From positions 186,001 through 250,000 of the forward strand of contig NZ_JAPHOQ010000004.1 of assembly GCF_026191355.1 (NCBI RefSeq): 64,000 nt of DNA. Direction: 5' to 3'. The notes beneath the pieces were generated by a model that did not search any database, was not told the origin of the DNA, and saw nothing but the letters and a program-made list of their open reading frames with translations. Source of the stretch: Legionella sheltonii (lineage in GTDB: Bacteria > Pseudomonadota > Gammaproteobacteria > Legionellales > Legionellaceae). Of the stretch, positions 1-7,991 are shown in pieces. Positions within the stretch are counted from its first letter, which is position 1; each line of letters opens with the position of its first letter. Made by a program: the position numbers and the translations under genes.

Positions 1-1
1 A

Positions 2-988
2 CCTGAGAAAGCGACCCCTTCTACACAAAAAATGATTCTGGTAGATACCCCAAATCAAAAAACCATAGCTGAAGTAGCCCAATTCATGGGTGTAGCAAGC
101 AATCAAACGGTCAAGACTTTGATTGTAAAAGGAAGAGAACATCCTATGGTTGCTTTGGTTTTGAGAGGCGATGATGAACTGAACGAAGTCAAAGCAACAA
201 AACATCCTTTAGTCCATTCTCCCCTACAATTTATAGATGAAGAAACTGTCTTAAAAACTTTGAAAGCTCCTATTGGATCATTAGGCCCAATCAATTTATC
301 AATTCCTGTAATCGCGGATCATCATGCATTGGCTATGGATTCTTTTATTTGTGGCGCCAATCAGGCAGACAAACATTATCAATATGCGGCATGGGATAAA
401 GACATCCGTGAATACCTTGATTATGACTTACGTAACGTAAAAGAAGGCGACATTAGCCCTGATGGTAAAGGAACGCTACGCTCGTGTCGTGGGATTGAAG
501 TAGGTCACGTTTTTCAGTTGGGTGATAAATATGCCAAAGCCATGAATGCAGCAGTGATTAGTGAGCAAGGCCAATTAGAAACGATGTTAATGGGATGTTA
601 TGGTTTAGGAATCACTCGTGTGGTTGCTGCGGCCATTGAACAACATCATGATGAGCAAGGAATTATCTGGCCTCAAAACATCGCTCCATTCCAAGTGGTC
701 ATAATTCCTTTAAACGGACACCGATCGCAATCAGTCAAAATGCAAGCAGATGCTTTATATGAACGTTTAAGAGAGTTAGGAGTTGATGTATTAATTGATG
801 ATCGTAATGAGCGAGCTGGGGTATTGTTTGCGGATCATGATTTAATTGGTATTCCACATCGTATCATTGTTAGTGAGCGAAATATGGAACAAAATTGTGT
901 GGAATATAAAAATCGTGCTACCGGCGAAATGCAGCAATTAAGCTTAGATAGAGCAATTGATGCAATAGTTGAAATGGTTGCAAAGTAA
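2..988 (+). CDS. proS: Prolyl-tRNA synthetase, C-terminal part (gene starts before the window)
   Basis: This enzyme charges tRNA-Pro with proline in the cytoplasm. The reading frame is open from base 2, so the N-terminal catalytic half lies outside the window. What remains starts inside the bacterial-type editing (INS, YbaK-like) domain, which clears mischarged Ala-tRNA-Pro. It continues through class II motif 3 (MGCYGLGITRVV) and ends in the anticodon-binding domain, which begins near IAPFQVVIIPLN. The domain order and the roughly 330 visible residues fit the C-terminal 60% of a 570-residue bacterial ProRS. An ATG at 32 is internal, not the real start. Identification is secure from the motif 3 and domain layout. 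Confidence 0.95.
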   Translation, partial: PEKATPSTQKMILVDTPNQKTIAEVAQFMGVASNQTVKTLIVKGREHPMVALVLRGDDELNEVKATKHPLVHSPLQFIDEETVLKTLKAPIGSLGPINLSIPVIADHHALAMDSFICGANQADKHYQYAAWDKDIREYLDYDLRNVKEGDISPDGKGTLRSCRGIEVGHVFQLGDKYAKAMNAAVISEQGQLETMLMGCYGLGITRVVAAAIEQHHDEQGIIWPQNIAPFQVVIIPLNGHRSQSVKMQADALYERLRELGVDVLIDDRNERAGVLFADHDLIGIPHRIIVSERNMEQNCVEYKNRATGEMQQLSLDRAIDAIVEMVAK

Positions 989-1000
989 ATAGCTAGCGCT

Positions 1001-1118
1001 TCATCCCGAACGCAACAAGGATCTCCCTACTGTAGCAGTGTGTTACGATGGAAGATTCCTAGTTGTACACGGGATGACAAGAAAAAAGCCCGGATGACGC
1101 TATGCTAATTCAGGCTAC
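1001..1118. repeat. Dispersed palindromic repeats downstream of proS (families A and D)
   Basis: Bases 1001-1078 are a degenerate copy of an imperfect palindrome that begins TCATCCCGA and ends GGGATGA. Related copies occur at 16128, 31507, 37983, 38940 and 50579. It is followed by a shorter unit (GCCCGGATGACGCTATGCTAATTCAGGCTACA split over 1087-1118) that resembles 34736-34772. The rest of the 989-1257 interval shows no gene. The location between convergent genes would suit transcript-end stem loops, but no T-tract follows. Confidence 0.6.
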
Positions 1119-1257
1119 AAAACGGGTCTCCATACCTTTAGTCCCCTGTAACCTCCGTTTGAAGAAAGACAAAACCTGTGTTTGGTAAGTTTGAAATAAG
1201 CATTTCATTCTAAGTCAAATTTCTCAAATAGCCATCGGCCATGTGTACAGTCGAAGG

Positions 1258-2460
1258 CTATTCATCTCCAGGATTCCCTTGAGTATTCAAATAGGCCAGT
1301 ACCTCATTACTTTTTAATGCTTTAACACCAATGGCACCGATTTGATTAAAACCTACATCTAAAGTATACAAACTCGTGGTTTCAGCTAAGGCCAAAGCAC
1401 CTTCATCCCCAATATGATTATCACGCAAACTCAAATTTCGCATCTGAGTCGCATTGGCCAAGGTTTTTGCTCCCTCGTCGCCAATAAGATTATTATTTGC
1501 ATATAAATTATTCAAAGAGCTCATTTTGGCTAAAGCAATAATACCCTCATCACCAATGAAATTATTATCGATATTAAGCATAGTCAGATGATTCAGTGCC
1601 GATAAGGCTTGAGCTCCTTCGATACCGACACCACAACCGGCAATTGATAACCACTCCAGCATGTGGACTTGAGCTAAAACAGCAGCTCCTTCATTGTGCA
1701 ATGGATTTTTATCCAGATTAAGATAGAACAAATTGGTTTTTCTTGCTATGGTCTTGACTCCATCCTTATCAATATCATTGTCTTCCAAATCAATAAAGTT
1801 GATGGATTGGTTTCTATCAATAAACTTGATTCCCTCATTACCTAAACGGTTATTTCCTAAATAGATACTTTTCAACGTTTCATTCGTGAACAAAGCCTGC
1901 GCACCTGCAACACCAATATGACTTTTCCTTAGAGAAAGATGAGTTAGCGTCTTGTTTTTTGCCAAAGATTTTGCTCCTGAAGTGCCTATGGGATTTCCAT
2001 CAAGGGAAAGAAAAATCAAGTTTGTATTATTTGCTAAAGCCTCGGCTCCATAGGGACCAATATGATTTTCTCCTAAAAGGAGATAGACCAAAGAGGTGTT
2101 TTTTGCTAATGCCTCAGCTCCTAATGATCCGATACGATTTCCAGTAAGAAAAAGATAACGAATATGAGTATTAGTAGCGAGCAATTCTGCACCTTGGTAG
2201 CCAATCTGATTATCAGATATACTTAGACGGGTAATTTCTGGATGCACGTTGAGAAAGGAAAGAATTTTTTGGACATCACGGTCATGGATATGGCATTGAT
2301 CTAAAAATAAACCACCATCGCTAACACGTGATTCAATCGTTTCGACACATTCATTGTTTTGTAGTTCCGAAATTTTAATTTGTTCTTTTGCAAATAAAGG
2401 GGAAATTATGACGCTCAATAAAAGCGAAAGACTAAAGACCACTTTTCTCATCATGCACAC
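1258..2460 (-). CDS. Secreted leucine-rich repeat protein (ribonuclease-inhibitor type)
   Basis: This 400-residue protein begins with a cleavable-looking signal peptide (about residues 1-24, ending PLFAKE). About thirteen tandem LRRs of roughly 24 residues follow, with the pattern LxxLxLxxNxIGdeGAxALA. The alternating GA/GD-E-G phrase marks the ribonuclease-inhibitor (NLRC-like) class rather than the bacterial LPX type. No enzymatic domain is attached. Such repeats form a curved binding surface, so a protein-binding role is likely. The signal peptide points to Sec export, unlike classical Dot/Icm effectors, which lack one. The gene stands alone on the minus strand, convergent with proS. Partner and function are unknown. 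Confidence 0.85.
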   Translation of the reverse strand: MCMMRKVVFSLSLLLSVIISPLFAKEQIKISELQNNECVETIESRVSDGGLFLDQCHIHDRDVQKILSFLNVHPEITRLSISDNQIGYQGAELLATNTHIRYLFLTGNRIGSLGAEALAKNTSLVYLLLGENHIGPYGAEALANNTNLIFLSLDGNPIGTSGAKSLAKNKTLTHLSLRKSHIGVAGAQALFTNETLKSIYLGNNRLGNEGIKFIDRNQSINFIDLEDNDIDKDGVKTIARKTNLFYLNLDKNPLHNEGAAVLAQVHMLEWLSIAGCGVGIEGAQALSALNHLTMLNIDNNFIGDEGIIALAKMSSLNNLYANNNLIGDEGAKTLANATQMRNLSLRDNHIGDEGALALAETTSLYTLDVGFNQIGAIGVKALKSNEVLAYLNTQGNPGDE

Positions 2461-2565
2461 AATCCTTTTGTTTGAAGCAGAAATACTTAATGGGAGCTAT
2501 GCTGAGTTGTATCACGAAGATCAATAAAAACCAACACCAAGTGAGAAGAACTGTAAACAGCCTGT

Positions 2566-2985
2566 TTATTCATTTGAAGGTATAGCTACTGATTGGAGTT
2601 GGCTTACAAACTCTTCTTCAATTTTATAGTGAAGGCAATTGTTTTTTAACTTTTCTATGTATCCTAATTCTTCTAATCTATTTAAAGCCGGAAGAATCTC
2701 TGTAGACAATTCATATCGAAAACGGGGAACAGACGAATTTAATATTGCATCTTTATCCACTACAAAAAATTCCCTTACATTCTGATGACTCGCGTTATTA
2801 ATATCATTTTTAATAGCACTCATAAAATGGGGGAATTCATGAAAAAGTCGGTTTAAATCCAGTATTTTTTTATTCTTTATAGTGGCAATATTTTTTCTAT
2901 TGTTGATGATTTTTTGTACTTGCCAGCCACCCAGAGCCGTAGTAAAAGAACCAGTTAAAAAACCAAATAAAAATGAGATGTCCAT
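2566..2985 (-). CDS. Hypothetical protein with an N-terminal membrane anchor
   Basis: This is a 139-residue protein I do not recognise. Residues 4-22 are hydrophobic (FLFGFLTGSFTTALGGW) and could anchor it in the membrane. The rest is charged and predicted helical, with an N-terminal Lys/Asn-rich stretch and a C-terminal segment (EILPALNRLEELGYI) that resembles a winged-helix-like end but is too short to assign. It lies 105 bases upstream of the LRR gene's start on the same strand, so the two could share a transcript. The 274 bases to the next gene show no further coding. Confidence 0.6.
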   Translation of the reverse strand: MDISFLFGFLTGSFTTALGGWQVQKIINNRKNIATIKNKKILDLNRLFHEFPHFMSAIKNDINNASHQNVREFFVVDKDAILNSSVPRFRYELSTEILPALNRLEELGYIEKLKNNCLHYKIEEEFVSQLQSVAIPSNE

Positions 2986-3259
2986 GGATTTTGTTCTTAA
3001 TTAAAATAATTTTTGAATGTCTGATCATTGGGAACGATCATAAATTGGTTAATTATATATCAAAAGAGTAACAAAGGTAACAAAGTCTGTTTACATTTAT
3101 GTGTCTCACTGCATCCTTGCCGAAGCTTCTGCTTGATTTTTTAACTAAGCGTCACTAAAATAAATCAGTTTGTTCTGTATCCGTTTGTCCCAAAGCAACA
3201 TGCTCATAACCACACTGCCAGAACAATTTCACCCCTATAACGCATAAAAAGAGGATCAT

Positions 3260-3673
3260 ATGCTAAAAAAATTCTTTATTTTTTCTATTATGGTTCTAGC
3301 AAGCATGTTGATCGCCTGTGGTCCTATTTATAACACAGAATACAGTTTTGTTCCGCCAAAATCCGATGTAGCAAAAATGTGTACGGCCCAATGCATTCAA
3401 GGTAAAAATGACTGTCAACAAAGTTGTCGAGTAGACAATGAAAATTGCCGTATGAGGGCTCAGCAAAACGCTATGTTTGAATACAAACAATATAAAGAAG
3501 ATCAAAAAAGAATGGGCTTGCCTATCAGTAAGACAATAAATGATTTTGATCGTAGTAGCAGCTGCAATAATTCCTGTCAATGTGAAGCGACTTATAGAGC
3601 ATGTTATTCTGCCTGTGGAGGCGAAGTCAGAGAACATCAAGTATGCGTCGCTTTTTGTGATCAGCGTCAATAA
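3260..3673 (+). CDS. Cysteine-rich lipoprotein
   Basis: A signal peptide ends in a lipobox (LIAC, Cys20), so the product should be lipidated and held in an envelope membrane. The mature part holds many paired cysteines (CTAQC, CQQSC, CNNSCQC, CYSAC, CVAFC) spaced about four residues apart, as in helical-hairpin CX3C/CX4C folds stabilised by disulfides. It has a good ribosome site (AGAGGATC) before ATG 3260. A function cannot be named. The twin CX3C-like spacing recalls small disulfide-bonded envelope proteins, but I see no catalytic motif. Confidence 0.75.
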   Translation: MLKKFFIFSIMVLASMLIACGPIYNTEYSFVPPKSDVAKMCTAQCIQGKNDCQQSCRVDNENCRMRAQQNAMFEYKQYKEDQKRMGLPISKTINDFDRSSSCNNSCQCEATYRACYSACGGEVREHQVCVAFCDQRQ

Positions 3674-3820
3674 AAGATGTGACTTTTAAATCGTCAGCAT
3701 AACCTCTTGATGTGAAACACAATCTGCATTGACATCTGCTGAGCTTTTAGTTTAATTATTTTACAATTCAAGAAACTTTTGCCACACTTTAAATGATTCA
3801 AAGTGTAGAGCAGAAGAATA

Positions 3821-4726
3821 ATGAAGAAAATCATCCTTTATTTTTTAGCTTTTATTGGCACACTGGCTATATTATTTTTTATTTCTGAATGGTTTGGTAG
3901 AACTGGAACTACAATGTATGGAGGCAGTCCTGAACCCATGCAAGCCGTAGTCGGGACTCCGAGCGCCCCCATAGCAATGATGCGTAATAAAAGCCCTTCT
4001 AATACGAACCAAGCGTCAGAAAATGTGATGCGGGGTATGATTATTCGCAATGCGGATATTTCCTTGCAAGTCGATAACATTAATTCGGCAATGGAAAAAA
4101 TCACTCAATTAGCAGAGAACTCCGGAGGCTACCTCGTTAGCTCCAATATAACTCAAAATAACAATGTCACAGGAAATACCACTGCAAATATCAGTATAAG
4201 AGTACCCGCTCAAGGCTTGAATAATGCGTTAACCACCTTGAAATCACTTGCAACACAAGTCGTTCAAGAATCAATCACAGGCGAAGACATCACACAACAC
4301 TTTGTCGATTTACAAAGTCAACTGAGTAACCTGCAAACCGCCAAAGAGCAATTATCGAAAATTATGGCCAACGCAACAAAAACATCGGATGTTCTTAGCG
4401 TGTTCAAACAATTAAACGAGATCCAAGGACAAATCGATGTGCTCCAAGGTCAGATAAAATATTACAAAGAATCTGTGGCTTATTCATTGATAAATATTAA
4501 CTTGAGCATGAATCCAATAATTCAAACAACAGAACAAAAGCAATGGAAAATTACAGAAGCATTCATTGACTCTTATCATGCTTTAGTCGATCAGTTACGT
4601 CATTTTACATACGGTTTAATTGAGTTTTTCGTCTATTTTTTACCCTTGCTTTTATTATGGGCTTTTATCTTCTTGATCGTTTTTTGGATAGGGAAGAAAA
4701 TTTGGAGTGGTTTTAACAAAAACTAA
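3821..4726 (+). CDS. DUF4349-family membrane protein
   Basis: This 301-residue protein has an N-terminal membrane segment (residues 3-20), then a low-complexity linker rich in Pro/Ser/Asn. Next come a DUF4349 domain (about 70-230, starting IRNADISLQVDNI) with a central coiled coil (LQSQLSNLQTAKEQLSKI...QIDVLQGQIKYYKES) and a second strong membrane span near the C-terminus (about 265-290). DUF4349 proteins are envelope proteins of unknown role, and some are lipoproteins. The topology implies a periplasmic domain anchored at both ends. It follows the lipoprotein gene by 147 bases in the same direction. Family assignment is from the sequence pattern, not a search. Confidence 0.8.
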   Translation: MKKIILYFLAFIGTLAILFFISEWFGRTGTTMYGGSPEPMQAVVGTPSAPIAMMRNKSPSNTNQASENVMRGMIIRNADISLQVDNINSAMEKITQLAENSGGYLVSSNITQNNNVTGNTTANISIRVPAQGLNNALTTLKSLATQVVQESITGEDITQHFVDLQSQLSNLQTAKEQLSKIMANATKTSDVLSVFKQLNEIQGQIDVLQGQIKYYKESVAYSLININLSMNPIIQTTEQKQWKITEAFIDSYHALVDQLRHFTYGLIEFFVYFLPLLLLWAFIFLIVFWIGKKIWSGFNKN

Positions 4727-4874
4727 TTTAACTAAATAATGCTTCCTTCTTCCAATAAGCATCCAATAATCGGTGATCAAGGGCCATTTTGGGCTTTTGT
4801 GATAGAAAAAAATCAAATCTCGTGGGCTTAAAAGGTCAAGAGAGCGAGACATACTTTCAACACGTCCAAAAACT

Positions 4875-5006
4875 GAAGAGAGAGTGCTTTGTGATTCATT
4901 ATTTTAGGTCAAAACAATTTATTGCTTTTTTAATAGCAGGAGCAATATCACTCGCAGTAAATTTTTTTAGTAGAATTCTCTATAACCATACCTTCAGTTT
5001 TTCAAC
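4875..5006 (+). repeat. 132-bp direct repeat, left copy (flush with the IS66 left end)
   Basis: These bases are identical at all 132 positions to 7425-7556. The copy begins GAAGAGAGAG and ends CAGTTTTTCAAC. The base immediately after it is the first base of the IS66 element, and the right copy starts immediately after the last IS66 base. It contains the ribosome site, GTG start and first 38 codons of a GtrA-family gene. IS66 elements normally produce 8-bp target duplications, so 132 bp is exceptional. Confidence 0.95.
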
Positions 5007-5010
5007 GTAA
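4891..5010 (+). pseudogene. Truncated 5' fragment of a GtrA-family gene, cut by IS66
   Basis: From the GTG at 4891 the frame encodes the first transmembrane region of a GtrA-like protein (FIAFLIAGAISLAVNFFSR). It runs into the left end of IS66, where the GTAAGC terminus supplies a TAA stop at 5008. The fragment is the first 39 codons of the gene that is complete at 7441-7851. It keeps the upstream flank and so probably the original promoter, while the intact copy lies beyond the element. It can make at most a single-span peptide. Confidence 0.9.
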
Positions 5011-5089
5011 GCGCGCCAGCAACTACATAATTTAATAATTATCTCCGTTTCGTCATACTCTGCAACATCAATTTAGAGAGGAGAGTACG

Positions 5090-5434
5090 ATGAATATATC
5101 CCCACAAATTATATCCCCCCAAGAAACAGATGGCACGAAAGAACAGAGATGGATGGAGCATGTAACGCATCAAAAAGAAAGTGGTTTGTCGCGAGTAACG
5201 TACTGTCGAAAGCATCAATTAAACTACCATCAATTTGGCTATTGGGAGCGAAAGTATCGGGAAGAAATAGCTTCATCCAAATTAGTACCGATTCAATTAA
5301 ATAAGCTGACACAAAGAGCTCCAGAGACAGTATGCACCTTGGTATTGAACAATGCGAAGGAGCTAAAAATTCACGACCAGACTTTGTCACAATGTTGTTG
5401 TCCTTGTGGGGTTAGCCATGTTTTTATCATTTAA
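5090..5434 (+). CDS. tnpA: IS66 accessory protein TnpA
   Basis: This 114-residue product has the IS66 Orf1 character: a Trp-rich N-terminal helix-turn-helix-like part (QRWMEHVTHQKESGLSRVTYCRKHQLNYHQFGYWERKYR), as found in the IS3-type helix-turn-helix fold. The ribosome site GAGAGGAGAG lies just before ATG 5090, and the stop overlaps the start of tnpB by about 17 bases. TnpA is needed with TnpB and TnpC for IS66 transposition, although its exact role is not settled. The reading frame is intact, in contrast to tnpC. Confidence 0.88.
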   Translation: MNISPQIISPQETDGTKEQRWMEHVTHQKESGLSRVTYCRKHQLNYHQFGYWERKYREEIASSKLVPIQLNKLTQRAPETVCTLVLNNAKELKIHDQTLSQCCCPCGVSHVFII

Positions 5435-5768
5435 TGCAAGCATATGGCTCTATCCAAAGCCTATTGATTTTAGGCGACAAATTGATGGACTGGTGATGTT
5501 GATTTCCGACCATCTTCAGTTGAACCCCACATCAGGGCAAATTTTTCTTTTCAGAAACCGCCAAGCCAATAAAATAAAAATGCTGTGGTGGGAGCGAAAT
5601 GGGTTTTGGCTCTGTTATAAGCGATTGGAGCAAGGAAAACTAAAATTTCCCAAACACGATGACGCGGTCATGAGCCTTACCAATGACCAATTAAGCTGGC
5701 TGCTCTCAGGATTGGATTTTGCAAAACACACATTGTTGCCGGAAGTATTGGCTACGAATTTCTATTAG
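5418..5768 (+). CDS. tnpB: IS66 protein TnpB (Orf2-like)
   Basis: This 116-residue protein carries the TnpB signature: a start like IWLYPKPIDFRRQIDGL, then GQIFLFRNRQANKIKMLWWERNGFWLCYKRLEQGKL and a C-terminal LSWLLSGLDF. I chose ATG 5418 because GGGG lies 6-9 bases before it; a GTG at 5406 would add four residues. It overlaps tnpA, which suggests translational coupling as in other IS66 elements. The frame is intact. This TnpB is unrelated to the RNA-guided nuclease of the same name. Confidence 0.92.
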   Translation: MFLSFNASIWLYPKPIDFRRQIDGLVMLISDHLQLNPTSGQIFLFRNRQANKIKMLWWERNGFWLCYKRLEQGKLKFPKHDDAVMSLTNDQLSWLLSGLDFAKHTLLPEVLATNFY

Positions 5769-5848
5769 AAATAATTTACAAAAAAACGATTAATTTGTTT
5801 TTAAAATCAACGTAATGTGATATAATTGATCACAAACAGGTTACTAAC

Positions 5849-7393
5849 ATGATGTACGAAGAAAAAATAGATAATTGCTAACGAAATACTCGCATTAAAA
5901 GCAGAGCTTGCTCTATCTCAAGCACGCAATGAACACTACGCGGGAAGCCTATGATTCTTTAAAAGCACAAATCATGGAGCTACGCCGTCACCGTTTTGGC
6001 AAGCGCTCTGAGCGTTATATTGACCCTGAAAATCCTCAGCTGTCTTTGTTTGAAAATAATCAGAGCATTTTTTCAGGCTGAAGCAAGCGGTGAGCAGACC
6101 GAAGAAATGACACCAGTGGCTGCCCATACAAGAAAGAAGAATAAAAAAGCGCAGAAAGAACTACCCCGTCGCATTGAAATTATTCCGGTATCTGATGAAG
6201 ACAAGCAATGTGCCTGTGGTGCATGCAAAACAGTGATTCGTTATGAAACCAAAGAGCTACTGCATTACCAACCTTGCGTCATCGAAATTGTGGAGCAACG
6301 ACGTGAAGTAGTTGCTTGCACTAAAGGATGCGAGAATCAATCAAAATCATGTTAGCGCCCAAACAAATTCTCCCCAAAATTAAAGCAACAGAAGAGCTTT
6401 ATCATTCCTGGTGGTCAGCAAGCTGGATGACAGGCAACCACTGTACCATCTGAAGCGACAACTCAGCGAACGACATGGTATTGATTGCTCACGCCAAAAC
6501 CATGGCGCTGGCCTATCGGAGTTAATGACACCACTGCGTCCCATTTATAATCTGTTGAAAGACAGTGTGATTGAGTATGATGTGGCCAGTTGTGATGCAA
6601 CGACCTTGCAGGTCTTGCATGAGCCTGGAAGAAAAGCAAAACCAAATCCTATGTGTATTGCATTCGGGGTGGACCACCGGATAAATCCGTTATTCTTTAT
6701 GACTACAACGATGTGGAGCACAAACAATTTATTTACGATTGGTTTGTCGGATTCAATGGCTATTTACATGTCGATGGTGACAATTTTTTTGAACTTGTGG
6801 GTAGCAGCAATGCGCACATTGTCAATTGCAACGCGCATGCGCGCAGAAAAATTTGAACCTATTGCCCACCTAATAAAGGCAAAGGCATTGCCAAAGAAGC
6901 CATGCGCTTTTGAGCTTTATAAAATAGAGCGTGAGGCTAAAAATAATCAACTGAATCCAGACCAACGTCACCAGCGTCGCGTCAGAAAATCCAAACCAAT
7001 TATGAAGCCTTTAATACATGGGTTGATAAGGTCTATCCTACAACTTTGCCCCAATCACCGCTTGGGAAAGCACTCAATTACTGTGTTAAATATAGAGATG
7101 GACTGATGCGCTTTTTAGATGATGGGCGTCTGGAAATCGATAACAATCTTACTGAACAAGAAATCAAACCCTTGGTCATTGCTCGAAAGAACTTCTTGTT
7201 TTGCGCCTCTGTTGAAGGTGCTGAGGCCTTGTGTTTACACTTCAGTATCATCAGAACGGCTAAATTACACAATCTCGACCCTTATCATTACTATGTCATG
7301 TTGTTAAAGAACGCTCCTCTTTGCAACAGTGTTGATGATTATGAAAAACTGTTGCCTTGGAATATTGGCTTAGATTATACCCCTAAGTTGTAA
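5849..7393 (+). pseudogene. tnpC: Decayed IS66 DDE transposase TnpC (about eight frameshifts)
   Basis: Pieces of TnpC can be followed across the interval in changing frames: an N-terminal helical part (ALKAELALSQARNEHY), MELRRHRFGKRSERY, a zinc-finger-like part (CACGACK...CTKGCE), QILPKIKATEEL, LDDRQPLYHLKRQL, the catalytic region with CDATTLQVL and GYLHVDGDNFFE, and the C-terminal EIDNNLTEQEIKPLVIARKNFLF. The frame changes near 5875, 5945, 6075, 6335, 6405, 6655, 6850 and 7030. Total length matches a 510-residue TnpC. Losses are mainly indels rather than stop substitutions. No full transposase can be made. Confidence 0.9.
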
Positions 7394-7424
7394 ATTGTAA
7401 GCCTGTGGTTCTTGGAGCGCTTAC

Positions 7425-7556
7425 GAAGAGAGAGTGCTTTGTGATTCATTATTTTAGGTCAAAACAATTTATTGCTTTTTTAATAGCAGGAGCAATATCA
7501 CTCGCAGTAAATTTTTTTAGTAGAATTCTCTATAACCATACCTTCAGTTTTTCAAC
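7425..7556 (+). repeat. 132-bp direct repeat, right copy (flush with the IS66 right end)
   Basis: Identical to 4875-5006. It begins on the base after the IS66 terminus CGCTTAC and ends where the gene continues with ATCAATTCTC. It restores the ribosome site (GAGAGAG) and GTG start of the GtrA-like gene, so the downstream gene is complete despite the insertion. Confidence 0.95.
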
Positions 7557-7851
7557 ATCAATTCTCTTGGCTTCTATTACAGGGATGGTTACAGGCTTTA
7601 CTCTTGGAAAATTTTTTGTATTTAAGAACAGCAACCAGACTTTTACACGCTCCATTATTTTTTTTATTTTAGTTAATTTAATTGGGATGATGCAAACTTT
7701 GTTTATTAGTTTATTGCTCGTTTACTATGTTTTACCCGATCTGGGTATTCAGTCATTCACTCGAGAAATAGCGCACTTATTTGGTCTAGCCTTCCCTACG
7801 TTTACCAATTATTTAGGGCATAAATTTTTCACTTTTCGAGAAAACAACTAA
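7441..7851 (+). CDS. GtrA-family membrane protein (intact copy downstream of IS66)
   Basis: This 136-residue protein has four hydrophobic segments and the GtrA hallmarks: F-I-A-F-L-I-A-G-A near the N-terminus, N-F-F-S-R after helix 1, GKFFVFKN in the centre, and NYLGHKFFTFRE at the end. GtrA proteins are proposed to flip undecaprenyl- or dolichol-phosphate-linked sugars across the inner membrane. The GTG start with GAGAGAG upstream lies wholly in the duplicated 132 bp, so the coding unit is complete, but its original promoter is 2.5 kb away behind IS66. Expression would depend on an IS66-internal or hybrid promoter. A second GtrA domain occurs fused to a glycosyltransferase at 40744-41952. 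Confidence 0.88.
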   Translation: MIHYFRSKQFIAFLIAGAISLAVNFFSRILYNHTFSFSTSILLASITGMVTGFTLGKFFVFKNSNQTFTRSIIFFILVNLIGMMQTLFISLLLVYYVLPDLGIQSFTREIAHLFGLAFPTFTNYLGHKFFTFRENN

Positions 7852-7991
7852 GCACGTTTATTTTTAAACAGTTCTAAGAAAATAGAGTATAAAACCAAGC
7901 ATCTTATCCTTATATCTTGTCATTACATGCAATCGATTTTCATGGCCTATACTTAGTGAATAATTACACTGAACCTTTGTGAGATTTAAAA

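Larger units (their letters stand above)
5007..7424 (+). mobile_element. IS66-family insertion sequence (2418 bp, transposase gene decayed)
   Basis: The element carries the canonical IS66 order tnpA-tnpB-tnpC. Its ends are GTAAGCGCGCCA (left, 5007) and the inverted match TGGAGCGCTTAC shape at the right (…CTTGGAGCGCTTAC, ending 7424), typical of the family. tnpA and tnpB read through intact, but tnpC is broken by many frame changes, so the copy is probably not autonomous. There is no 8-bp duplication at the junctions. Instead, both ends abut perfect 132-bp direct repeats (4875-5006 and 7425-7556). Confidence 0.93.

Noticed and set aside
4789-5010. 73-codon frame including the truncated GtrA start
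   Set aside because: The upstream 34 codons have no similarity to GtrA proteins; the real start is the GTG at 4891, which has a ribosome site and matches the intact copy.
5418-5768. IS66 TnpB as an RNA-guided nuclease
   Set aside because: The name is shared by chance; the 116-residue sequence has the IS66 Orf2 signature and no RuvC motifs.
7917-7953. TTGTCA...TATACT promoter for the glutamate dehydrogenase gene
   Set aside because: Spacing is 25 bases, too long for a standard sigma-70 promoter.
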